A DNA stretch of 64,000 bases from Acidithiobacillus ferrivorans (lineage in GTDB: Bacteria > Pseudomonadota > Gammaproteobacteria > Acidithiobacillales > Acidithiobacillaceae), in contig JAAOMR010000081.1 in assembly GCA_018853935.1 (NCBI GenBank), positions 1-64,000 on the forward strand. Direction: 5' to 3'. A program made the position numbers and the translations under genes. The notes beneath the pieces were generated by a model, which was not told the origin of the DNA, searched no databases, and saw only the letters and a program-made list of their open reading frames with translations. Shown in pieces: positions 44,222-51,274 of this stretch (position 1 is its first letter; each line of letters begins with the position of its first letter).

Positions 44222-44495
44222 TGATCATGAACCCCAGGAGTTACAGCGTGTCACCGTGCTGGGCATGCTGGATGGCGATGGACAGAACAGCGTTGTGTTG
44301 CACTTGTTTCCGTCTGCGATCACCCGTGTGATGGTCGCCGCGGAATGGGCCAAGGCGCACCCAGAAGCGGAACACATCGAGATCGTGCTGCACGGCGAAA
44401 AACCAGACGCGCTGGTCATGACCTTGCCGCGCATCGGCTTGTTGGGGATGGCGGCGGAATTAGGACGACAGGAGCATGGAGTGACGCTGCAGTGA
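44211..44495 (+). CDS. small hypothetical protein
   Basis: 94 residues, ATG 44211 overlapping the previous gene. Beta-alpha pattern (RVTVLGMLDGDGQNSVVLHL; MVAAEWAKAHPEAEHIEIVL). No family recognised. Confidence 0.5.
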   Translation: MAGDDHEPQELQRVTVLGMLDGDGQNSVVLHLFPSAITRVMVAAEWAKAHPEAEHIEIVLHGEKPDALVMTLPRIGLLGMAAELGRQEHGVTLQ

Positions 44496-44647
44496 TCCCG
44501 ATAGAAGGTAAGCCACCAATGTGGCTGGACGAAGGCTTGCCTGTGGGCGTGTTTGACAACGAGCAATCAGAGCGGCTATGGGATGCGTGTTGCGCGTCAT
44601 GTCCGGGTGATCCGTTTTCAAAGTGGGAAAACAAAGGGAGAAATTGA
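44492..44647 (+). CDS. 51-residue small protein
   Basis: GTG start in a GTGA overlap. Contains WDACCASCPGDPFSKW, three cysteines. Function unknown. Confidence 0.45.
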   Translation: MIPIEGKPPMWLDEGLPVGVFDNEQSERLWDACCASCPGDPFSKWENKGRN

Positions 44648-44648
44648 A

Positions 44649-45134
44649 ATGAAATCACTACCTAATCCAGTAACTGTCTATCGAACAACCCTGCTATGGA
44701 GTTGGGCGCCTTTGGCGGCGTTAATGGCACTCGGGTTGTGGAACCTGTTCTCGCTGGTCAAGTTTGTCGAGGCGTTTCCAGTGCCGGCGATATTCGCCTT
44801 GCTTATGGCCTCTTATATCCCCTTACTAGCGACGGTCGTTCTTAGAGAGGATTCACTATCCCGTTTAACCAAGACTGAGATCGAGAACTTGGCGCGGTGG
44901 TCTGTGGACCGCCCGGAAGTCTGCCGGTATGTCGGCCAGGTCCTACAGACCGGGCGGCCTTTAACAAGGATGTTCTATACCCCTGTCCAGGGTTACGTTC
45001 AGAGGTTGGAGGGTATCGCTCAAAGGGAGGCGGAAGAAGCAGCCCTCCGTGAGGTCTGTCATAAATGTGTGTCGGGCCGAGCTGGACCACTGTCGGAATA
45101 TCAGTTTTCAGGATGGGAAAAGGAGAAATCGTGA
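44649..45134 (+). CDS. membrane protein with two N-terminal helices
   Basis: 161 residues from ATG 44649. Two hydrophobic helices (LLWSWAPLAALMALGLWNLF and VPAIFALLMASYIPLLATVV) precede a ~95-residue soluble, helical domain. Its TGA overlaps the next ATG (TGATG). Function unknown. Confidence 0.6.
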   Translation: MKSLPNPVTVYRTTLLWSWAPLAALMALGLWNLFSLVKFVEAFPVPAIFALLMASYIPLLATVVLREDSLSRLTKTEIENLARWSVDRPEVCRYVGQVLQTGRPLTRMFYTPVQGYVQRLEGIAQREAEEAALREVCHKCVSGRAGPLSEYQFSGWEKEKS

Positions 45135-45622
45135 TGGATGAGACCAGCCAGGGCATAAGTTTTAATCGAATTGCCCGACTTGTAACCCAAGAAGGGTTCT
45201 ATTTCCAGGCGTGGGATGATCGCTACAGCAAGGGCGTGTGGGCGGCTCTCGGGTTGTGGGACCAGGTGGACATCGTGCGCGACCTGTCGAATGCCGGCGA
45301 CTTGGATATGATTCCCGCGATGGATTACATATTTTCCGCGGACTGGCTACCTTATGTGACCGGGCAAACCATGAAAGAAGCGATGCAAAAGCTGGAGGAA
45401 CGTCTGACTCTCCTTCCTCAAGATCAGATCAGTCGCAACGGTCAGTGGACCAACCTTGTATCCAAGGCCGTGGAAGCGTTGTCCGATGCAACGCGTGGAA
45501 GGTCATGGTATGACGGCAACAATATGCCAGAATCGCTGGACAATCTTCCCGCGACGTTTGAACTTGCCGTCAAGCAGGTTGAGGAAACAGGACGGAACAA
45601 AAGTGCAACCAATGCCGGATAG
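45134..45622 (+). CDS. hypothetical protein
   Basis: 162 residues, start fixed by TGATG. Trp-rich N-terminal half (FYFQAWDDRYSKGVWAALGL). No family recognised. Overlaps the next gene by 11 nt. Confidence 0.55.
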   Translation: MDETSQGISFNRIARLVTQEGFYFQAWDDRYSKGVWAALGLWDQVDIVRDLSNAGDLDMIPAMDYIFSADWLPYVTGQTMKEAMQKLEERLTLLPQDQISRNGQWTNLVSKAVEALSDATRGRSWYDGNNMPESLDNLPATFELAVKQVEETGRNKSATNAG

Positions 45623-46154
45623 CTCAGAATTACAGACGCAAACCAGAAAAGAACACCCTATCTTGTTCAACTCCGAAATGGTTAACGCCATACTGGGCGG
45701 AAGAAAGACGGTCACCAGGCGGATGGCCAAAGGGATAATTCCAAAATCCCCAGCCGGCAAGCCGGGTGACATTCTATGGGTCCGGGAAACCTGGATGGAT
45801 CTTCTTGGCACGGGCATTGATGGAGATGCAGTTCATCGTGGGCGATACGCATACGGTGCAGAATGCTTGCCGGGCAGTTTCAGCGACGAGGCACGCAAAG
45901 ATTTTGGCTTGAAGTGGAAACCATCCATTCACATGCCGCGGACAGCCTGCAGATTGCGACTGAAAGTTGCTGATGTCCGATTGGAGCGGTTGCAGGATAT
46001 TTCGGCAGAGGAGGCCAGGGCTGAAGGTTGTCCCACTGCTTCACAGAAAGACCCGGTAGGTTGGTACCGGTCGCTATGGCAATCCATTCACGGTCAGACA
46101 TCATGGGATGCCGACCCGTCTGTGTGGGTGATCCATTTCGAGGTAGTACGATGA
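45612..46154 (+). CDS. ASCH-like phage protein
   Basis: About 180 residues. HPILFNSEMVNAILGGRKTV TRR, then GDILWVRETW, KWKPSIHMPRTACRLRL and RLERLQDISAEEARAEG is the pattern of the ASCH-like proteins found in lambdoid and other phages, a fold linked to RNA or modified-base binding. VWVIHFEVVR closes the beta barrel. Annotations of this family as morphogenetic are not well founded. Confidence 0.75.
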   Translation: MPDSSELQTQTRKEHPILFNSEMVNAILGGRKTVTRRMAKGIIPKSPAGKPGDILWVRETWMDLLGTGIDGDAVHRGRYAYGAECLPGSFSDEARKDFGLKWKPSIHMPRTACRLRLKVADVRLERLQDISAEEARAEGCPTASQKDPVGWYRSLWQSIHGQTSWDADPSVWVIHFEVVR

Positions 46155-46747
46155 CTTGCACAAAGTGTGAAACCTTCTGCACCTCACGCACACAAATCGT
46201 CGAACCAGACTTGCCAGAGTTCGGCCGCCCTTGTCGTGTCCTGGTGGTCGGTGAGGCCCCGGGTGCGGACGAGGATGTTCAAGGCAAGGGTTTCGTTGGC
46301 CGCGCTGGGCGTACTTTACATGCGCTGTTGGAAGAGCATGGCCTGCATCGTGGCGTGGATTATGGCTGCGCAAACGTAGTGCGGTGTCGACCACCGGAGA
46401 ATCGTCGGCCGACGAAGGGGGAGACTGCGAATTGTCTGCCGTATCTTGCGGGGGTCATTTCCACCGTAAAACCCAAGGCGGTCCTAGCGGTCGGGGACAC
46501 CGCGGCACAGGCATTCATGGGGAAACCCGGCTTGATGGAAAATATAGGCAGGCTACATCATGCGAACCAGTGTCCGAGGCGGTTCCTTGAACAGGGCTCC
46601 GTCCTGGACATGAAGTGGCCGTTTGGGACTAGGCTGTTCATCATGCCCCACACTAGCCCCCTGGCCTGGAACCGAAATGCGCCGGATGGTCGAAAATGGT
46701 CTGAAATTGGACGGGAGCAGATCAGCCGAATGGTTCAGACACTTTAG
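46151..46747 (+). CDS. uracil-DNA glycosylase, family 4
   Basis: 198 residues, ATGA start at 46151. N-terminal cysteines (CTKCETFC) and a later C (VVRCRPPENR) suit the 4Fe-4S cluster of family 4. Active-site motif GEAPGADEDVQGKGFVGRAG is followed by the second motif PHTSPLAW (HPSP-like) near the C-terminus. It removes uracil from DNA, produced by cytosine deamination. The first motif has the form GE.PG..ED of family 4. Confidence 0.9.
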   Translation: MTCTKCETFCTSRTQIVEPDLPEFGRPCRVLVVGEAPGADEDVQGKGFVGRAGRTLHALLEEHGLHRGVDYGCANVVRCRPPENRRPTKGETANCLPYLAGVISTVKPKAVLAVGDTAAQAFMGKPGLMENIGRLHHANQCPRRFLEQGSVLDMKWPFGTRLFIMPHTSPLAWNRNAPDGRKWSEIGREQISRMVQTL

Positions 46748-46759
46748 AGAGGATATTTC

Positions 46760-47206
46760 ATGTCGCAAAACAGTGGATTATTGGTCATCGACCTGCAGTA
46801 CGGATTTTCACCCAAACCGGATCTGGTGGAGCGCATCCGCGATGCTGCGCAGGAACATTCTGTCGTCATCGCCACCAAATTCGTTAATCCACCTGGCAGC
46901 CTGTTCAGAACCCGCTTGAATGACAGCCATGACGGCGGAGCCGTGATCGATGTGGGGCATGAAATCGTCCTTGAAAAAACTGGTTACGGGTTGAACCAGG
47001 CGGCGATCGATGCCTTGCGGGAATTTCCGAGGATTACCGAGTGGGGACTGGTCGGCAGCCGGACGGGGGCCTGTATCATGGCCTGCTGTTTCTCTTTATG
47101 GGATGCAGGGATTCCTTTTCACGTCATCCGAGATCTCTGCGCGGAAGAAAAAGGACCGATGTGCGAAGCAGTGGATACGGTTTTACAGCGGCAGTTTGGA
47201 GTGTGA
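46760..47206 (+). CDS. isochorismatase-like cysteine hydrolase
   Basis: 148 residues, shorter than the usual ~180-200. Catalytic triad candidates: Asp in LLVIDLQYGF, Lys in LEKTGYG, Cys in SRTGACIMACCF, in the order of the family. Members act on isochorismate, nicotinamide or other amides; the substrate cannot be read here. A nicotinamidase-like role in NAD metabolism would suit a mobile element but is a guess. Confidence 0.82.
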   Translation: MSQNSGLLVIDLQYGFSPKPDLVERIRDAAQEHSVVIATKFVNPPGSLFRTRLNDSHDGGAVIDVGHEIVLEKTGYGLNQAAIDALREFPRITEWGLVGSRTGACIMACCFSLWDAGIPFHVIRDLCAEEKGPMCEAVDTVLQRQFGV

Positions 47207-47208
47207 TC

Positions 47209-47538
47209 ATGGCGGACGAACCAGAACATATTAATGGCTCTCTCAGAACAAACCTTGGCAACAGGCTCAGACAGCATCCAATGGCGATGATGCTTTTACT
47301 TGTCGCCATGGATAGCGCCTCAACATGGACGTTAATTCAAGGATTGATGCGCGGGGCTATCAATGCCTTGAACCGATATCATCCGCACGCGTTGATCATC
47401 AGGCGTCTGCACCCGGATCAATATTGGCTGGCGGTTTCTGCACATGCCGCATTCAGCCTATTTTTGACAGTTTTACTCGTTCTTATCATGTTTCGGTGGG
47501 TGCGTAGCGGATATTCCATACGAAAACGGATTCAGTAA
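47209..47538 (+). CDS. membrane protein
   Basis: 109 residues from ATG 47209. Two hydrophobic segments (MAMMLLLVAMDSASTW; AAFSLFLTVLLVLIMF) separated by a polar loop. A following 10-codon ORF (47558-47590) is coupled by ATGA to the next gene and may be a leader peptide. Function unknown. Confidence 0.5.
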   Translation: MADEPEHINGSLRTNLGNRLRQHPMAMMLLLVAMDSASTWTLIQGLMRGAINALNRYHPHALIIRRLHPDQYWLAVSAHAAFSLFLTVLLVLIMFRWVRSGYSIRKRIQ

Positions 47539-47586
47539 ATGGCGAAGGGAACATAAGATGAAGAAACTGGCGGAGCAAATACCGCG

Positions 47587-47814
47587 ATGACAAAAGCAAC
47601 AGCAGCGAAGAAAGATCCCGGCCCCGGCCCAGGCCCAGGCCGCGGCGGCAAGCGGGAAGGAGCAGGGCGTAAAGCGGCGGACGGCGTCACAATAGCCAGC
47701 ACCGTTCAAATCACCGCTCGGGTAACGCCTGAGCAACGCGAACGATTCCTGGACCTGGGCGGCAGTGAATGGCTGCGAGCTATTATCGATCGTGAATTTG
47801 ACAATGGTGCATGA
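47587..47814 (+). CDS. small basic protein with RHH-like C-terminus
   Basis: 75 residues. A low-complexity N-terminus (PGPGPGPGRGGKREGAGRK) precedes STVQITARVTPEQRERFLDL then GGSEWLRAIIDRE, a strand-helix-helix pattern like ribbon-helix-helix DNA-binding proteins. The GR.....GAGRK segment is typical of small phage and plasmid proteins of this class. It is a candidate regulator of the palindromic promoters; site E begins inside its 3' end. This link is only positional. Confidence 0.6.
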   Translation: MTKATAAKKDPGPGPGPGRGGKREGAGRKAADGVTIASTVQITARVTPEQRERFLDLGGSEWLRAIIDREFDNGA

Positions 47815-47832
47815 TTGATGTATAGTAGTCAT
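47798..47832 (+). promoter_or_regulatory. sigma70-like promoter with palindromic operator, site E
   Basis: -35 TTGACA (47798-47803), 17-bp spacer, -10 TATAGT (47821-47826). Palindrome ATGATT (47811-47816), N10, AGTCAT (47827-47832). Followed by GGAGG and ATG 47851. Confidence 0.87.
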
Positions 47833-47850
47833 ATAAATACGGAGGACATC

Positions 47851-48105
47851 ATGCCGAAAGCCCTTACTCGCCAAGCAACAGGAAACCCTTCTGGGAAGAA
47901 GTCACCTATTGATCGTTTTCGCGCCGGAGAGGTTTGGAAAAGCCCGCGCGGTGAGCGACATACTGTGACTCGTGTTTCAGTAGGCGTGGCCTACATGGTT
48001 AATGAGACTACGCAGCGCCAGGCGTTGCGGGCATGTAACGATTTGGGCTGGTGCGCCGACCGGCCCTGGGTTCGGATATCTTCTGGCACGAAGGATAAAT
48101 CATGA
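47851..48105 (+). CDS. small hypothetical protein
   Basis: 84 residues, GGAGG 6 nt before the ATG. Basic N-terminus, then a beta-rich segment (FRAGEVWKSPRGERHTVTRV). Expressed from operator site E; overlaps the next gene by ATGA. Confidence 0.6.
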   Translation: MPKALTRQATGNPSGKKSPIDRFRAGEVWKSPRGERHTVTRVSVGVAYMVNETTQRQALRACNDLGWCADRPWVRISSGTKDKS

Positions 48106-48323
48106 GCAAGATCACCACCCAGGACATTGAAAATCTGACCAAGGCTACTCAAACCGCCAATCTGCTCTTTGTTGAATTGAAAGCAGCCGTGTCGTCGGAA
48201 AGCGCGCTACTTTCTGACGCGGTGATAGAATTGCTGGAAACTGTTTCCGAAACGGAAAGGAAGCTGAAACGGTTGGTGATGGCGGCTGGCGTAGATATTG
48301 CGACGCCAGCGAAGGATGTCTGA
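48102..48323 (+). CDS. small helical protein
   Basis: 73 residues, ATGA start. Two-helix coiled-coil pattern (ALLSDAVIELLETVSETERK). Function unknown. Confidence 0.55.
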   Translation: MSKITTQDIENLTKATQTANLLFVELKAAVSSESALLSDAVIELLETVSETERKLKRLVMAAGVDIATPAKDV

Positions 48324-48738
48324 AGTGCAAGGCGCAATCCAGATTGGGCACCTCTTACGAACTGACGGTAAAGGATTAAAAAACATGGACAAGATCATTG
48401 GGTGTCATTACGCAGAAGCTGCAGAAATTCGTAACACCTATCGAGGTGAGCCATGGGGGACCACCTCGATAGGTGTATGCCCTGTGCTGGCCAACAGCAA
48501 GGGCAAGCCAAAACTGGGTGCCGCAGTCGTCCGCATCACGGGGCCGAATACCAATGATGGGATTGCGACCATTGATCGTCTGGCTAACATTGTCGTGATG
48601 CAGTTAAACGCTGGAGTGGGAATATACACCGGACCCAAAAACCTGAATACGGATTCTCCTTACACTCGGCATGTTTTTGAGGTTGAGGATCATTGGCAAG
48701 ATCATTTAAGGAAAGCTAGGCAAGGCGCATTAACATGA
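48316..48738 (+). CDS. hypothetical protein containing a strong hairpin in its coding sequence
   Basis: 140 residues from ATG 48316; ATG 48385 (MDKIIGCHYAEAA) is an alternative start. AAVVRITGPNTNDGIATIDR and NIVVMQLNAGVGIYTGP give an alpha/beta impression. A perfect 15-bp inverted repeat lies in the first half. Ends in an ATGA overlap with the exonuclease fragment. Confidence 0.5.
   Translation: MSEVQGAIQIGHLLRTDGKGLKNMDKIIGCHYAEAAEIRNTYRGEPWGTTSIGVCPVLANSKGKPKLGAAVVRITGPNTNDGIATIDRLANIVVMQLNAGVGIYTGPKNLNTDSPYTRHVFEVEDHWQDHLRKARQGALT
48434..48476. repeat. perfect 15-bp inverted repeat inside a coding region
   Basis: ACACCTATCGAGGTG (48434-48448) and its exact complement (48462-48476) are separated by 13 bp that contain CCATGG. 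The stem could pause transcription or translation, or be a binding site; no T-run follows, so it is not a terminator. Confidence 0.85.
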
Positions 48739-48797
48739 ACCACATCATGTTCGATATTGAAACACTCTCTCGCAAACTCGGGGCGCCAAGGCATTGA
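48735..48797 (+). pseudogene. 5' fragment of a 3'-5' exonuclease gene
   Basis: 20 codons from an ATGA-overlap start: MNHIMFDIETLSRKLGAPRH. NHIMFDIETL is the exact kind of N-terminus (first catalytic Asp and Glu) of DnaQ-like / phage 3'-5' exoribonuclease-type proteins, but a stop follows at once and no other exonuclease motif is found after it. Apparently truncated by deletion. Confidence 0.6.
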
Positions 48798-48851
48798 GAC
48801 AGGAAGCTATGGATAAGGCCTGGATAGTGCTATCACCAAACGTGACGGAGC

Positions 48852-49004
48852 ATGTATGTGTCGTGGCTGTTGGCCCCCAACCAAGAATATGTGGCGTACC
48901 AAAAAGAGTTGGAGTTTTACCAAAAAGCGCGGAAAGCCCCGTCTGTTCACGTCGGGATGGATAGCGCGCCGGCGAGACGGCTCAATGCCGCTGAATTTGC
49001 GTGA
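48852..49004 (+). CDS. 50-residue ORF, possible 3' remainder of the exonuclease gene
   Basis: ATG 48852 to TGA 49002-49004: MYVSWLLAPNQEYVAYQKEL then EFYQKARKAPSVHVGMDSAP. It reads as protein (amphipathic, good composition) but has no ribosome site and could be the former C-terminus of the broken exonuclease. Confidence 0.4.
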   Translation: MYVSWLLAPNQEYVAYQKELEFYQKARKAPSVHVGMDSAPARRLNAAEFA

Positions 49005-49044
49005 ATATAGAGAATGTACGGTCAAGAAGTCACAAGGAGATCAT

Positions 49045-49596
49045 ATGGAAAACCCCAATATTTTAGAGGCCAGCGAAAGCTACGACCAGATTAAGGCTTT
49101 CATGAAAGGTGCAGGCCAGAATACCCCGGACCACTACCAACAACTCACCCCCGAAGAACGCGTTCTACGGGCACGTCTCATTCTGGAAGAAGCACTGGAG
49201 ACCATCGTCCTTGGGCTGGGCATCCAGATCGGTGTAAAGCACAAGGATGGCCTGGCGCATATTGATCGCCCGGAAAGTGGCGGTAAGTTTCTAGAATGGT
49301 TCACGCTTAATGCACGCTGGGACCTCGATATGGCGGAGTTCGTCGATGGCGTCATGGACCTCAATGTTGTGGGCCTGGGCGGTCTGGTTGCCGCCGGTGT
49401 GCCAGACATGGCGCTCCGCCGTGAAGTGGACACCAACAACCTGCTGAAGATCGCCAACGGACATACCGACCCGGAGACCGGCAAGTTCATCAAGCCCAAG
49501 GATCATCCGGCACCGAATATAGCGGGAATCCTGGAGGAAATTGTCAGCGCGCAAATTGTCGAAGAGGTTCTGACTGTGGCACGGGCAGATGGATAA
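49045..49596 (+). CDS. MazG-like / phosphoribosyl-ATP pyrophosphohydrolase-type protein
   Basis: 183 residues, AAGGAG before ATG 49045. RLILEEALETIVLGLG and DLDMAEFVDGVMDLNVVGLG contain the E..E and E..D metal-binding pairs of all-alpha NTP pyrophosphohydrolases (MazG, PRA-PH), followed by AAGVPDMALRREVDTNNLLK, as in phage members. It would hydrolyse (d)NTPs, perhaps cleaning the nucleotide pool. Confidence 0.82.
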   Translation: MENPNILEASESYDQIKAFMKGAGQNTPDHYQQLTPEERVLRARLILEEALETIVLGLGIQIGVKHKDGLAHIDRPESGGKFLEWFTLNARWDLDMAEFVDGVMDLNVVGLGGLVAAGVPDMALRREVDTNNLLKIANGHTDPETGKFIKPKDHPAPNIAGILEEIVSAQIVEEVLTVARADG

Positions 49597-50044
49597 GGAG
49601 CAGAGCAGCACCGACCCAAAGGTCCACCTCACCCTAACCATCCCCCAGGCCCACGCCATGGCCGAAGCGCTGGAGATATACGTGCGCCTGGGGTTGGGCC
49701 GGGTCCTCATGGTCGCAGAGATGGTGGCCGACGGGTCCATTCCGATCAAATCGAGATCCCTGAAAATCCCGAAAATGGACGCCATACATAACGTCACCGC
49801 GCTGTGCGACGAAATCCGGCGGGAATTGGGATTCCAGCACGGGGAAAGCTACGGGGTTGGCAGCCGCGCGGTATCGGATAAGGCGCACCGAGCTTATGAG
49901 ATCGAAAAGGTTGTGAAGAAGGCGCTGGCCCTGCACGATAATCCGAATCCGACTTTTCGCGGGGTGGATTATGACGGTCTTTCGATCCGATATACCGATG
50001 ACCCGGCGCCGGAGTGCGTTATCACAGAAGGAGCATTACCGTGA
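49589..50044 (+). CDS. hypothetical protein
   Basis: 151 residues, 8-nt overlap with the MazG-like gene. HLTLTIPQAHAMAEALEIYV then GLGRVLMVAEMVADG resembles phage proteins next to nucleotide-metabolism genes. No function assigned. Ends in a GTGA overlap. Confidence 0.6.
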   Translation: MDKEQSSTDPKVHLTLTIPQAHAMAEALEIYVRLGLGRVLMVAEMVADGSIPIKSRSLKIPKMDAIHNVTALCDEIRRELGFQHGESYGVGSRAVSDKAHRAYEIEKVVKKALALHDNPNPTFRGVDYDGLSIRYTDDPAPECVITEGALP

Positions 50045-50481
50045 ATGCATGGAAAATCTGGTGCGACGGGGCCTGCGCCCCGACCAACCCCGGCCCGTGT
50101 GCATGGGGTTCCGTGATCCAGTCGCCGGACGGGACACGCACGGAACACTTCGGCTTCATACAGGCGATGGGCACCAATAACATCGCCGAACTCACCGCGG
50201 CCATCGAGTCCCTGCGCAAGACGCCAGAGTGCGCCGTAGTGGCGCTCTGTTCCGACAGCCAATATACGCTGAAGGGTTTGGGTGAGTGGATGCCGGGCTG
50301 GATTAAAAAAGGCTGGCGCACGGCGTCCGGTTCTCCAGTGCTGAACAAAGAACTCTGGCAGGCGCTCTACAAGGAATACCAGGCGCGCCAAGTCACTTTG
50401 GAGTGGGTTCGCGGACATAACGGTCACCCTGAAAATGAGTTGGCGGATCGGCTGGCGAATCGTGGACTCTCTCAGACATGA
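50041..50481 (+). CDS. rnhA: ribonuclease HI
   Basis: 146 residues from GTG 50041 (GTGA overlap). IWCDGACAPTNPGPCAWGSV carries the first Asp, NNIAELTAAIE the Glu, LCSDSQYTLKGL the second Asp, and VRGHNGHPENELADRLAN the His and last Asp. All four catalytic positions are intact. It cleaves RNA in RNA-DNA hybrids, for example primers or R-loops. Confidence 0.94.
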   Translation: MNAWKIWCDGACAPTNPGPCAWGSVIQSPDGTRTEHFGFIQAMGTNNIAELTAAIESLRKTPECAVVALCSDSQYTLKGLGEWMPGWIKKGWRTASGSPVLNKELWQALYKEYQARQVTLEWVRGHNGHPENELADRLANRGLSQT

Positions 50482-50756
50482 GTGCATCGTCCAGGAAAGC
50501 AGAACTCCAGAAGACCGGCAAGGTGGCCTGCGAAGATTGCCAGCACTTCATCATTGGGCCAACACAGGGCGGCCTTGGGTTTTGTGCGATCACTCAGAAC
50601 CGCGTGTTACGGATAGAGGAATCCGGCAAAACCGTCCGGGATCGCCAGGGATTGCCGCCCGACACAAACCCGGACCATGGCTACGCGGCGTGTTTCCCGA
50701 GGGCGCCCAGGGTGTGCGACAAATATAGGTGTAAGGCGGAAGCGGCGGGGGAATGA
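50478..50756 (+). CDS. cysteine-rich small protein
   Basis: 92 residues, ATGA start. Five cysteines (ACEDCQHF, GFCAITQ, AACFPRAP, VCDKYRC) suggest a zinc fold, like small phage and plasmid proteins of the same look. Function unknown. Confidence 0.6.
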   Translation: MSASSRKAELQKTGKVACEDCQHFIIGPTQGGLGFCAITQNRVLRIEESGKTVRDRQGLPPDTNPDHGYAACFPRAPRVCDKYRCKAEAAGE

Positions 50757-51274
50757 GCCATCCAACCATAGACGCTGATTATGCCATTACCCGACGCGAT
50801 GACGCATCCGCTACAGGGTGGTGGGTACGACTTTTCCGCCCCGGGGAACGAAAGACAGCCGCCAGCAAACTATTTTCCGACTCGGTGAACGGTGGTTATG
50901 ACACCGCACGAGTGGCCGCCCGCGCATGGCGTGACGCGCAAATGGTGGCCCTCGGCATTGCGCAAAGGAAGCGTGATGGCAATGGCCATTTTGTTGCCTA
51001 CAAGCGCAACGCCTCGGGTAAAATTGGTGTTCGCTTGTGCCATGATTACAATCCAGATGGCAGTATTTGCCGCATCTATTGGGAAGCCAAGTTCATGGTT
51101 GACGGCAAACAGCGCGGGCGCGGATATTCTGTGCGGAAATATGGGTACGAAGGGGCCTGGACGTTGGCCACCGCAGAGCGCAAGCGTCACGATGGTCGAC
51201 CTGTCCCCGCAAAGGCACCAGATTGCCCGGCATGGCTTTTGGAATTTGCGGCCGAGCGCGGGTTGACATTGTGA
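50753..51274 (+). CDS. AP2-like DNA-binding protein
   Basis: 173 residues, ATGA start. KIGVRLCHDYNPDGSICRIY WEAKFMVDGKQRGRGYSVRK YGYEGAWTLA resembles the three strands and helix of AP2/ERF domains found in phage homing nucleases and integrases (G.RL......... W.A......G......S..KYG...A). A nuclease domain is not visible. DNA binding is likely; function unknown. Confidence 0.65.
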   Translation: MSHPTIDADYAITRRDDASATGWWVRLFRPGERKTAASKLFSDSVNGGYDTARVAARAWRDAQMVALGIAQRKRDGNGHFVAYKRNASGKIGVRLCHDYNPDGSICRIYWEAKFMVDGKQRGRGYSVRKYGYEGAWTLATAERKRHDGRPVPAKAPDCPAWLLEFAAERGLTL

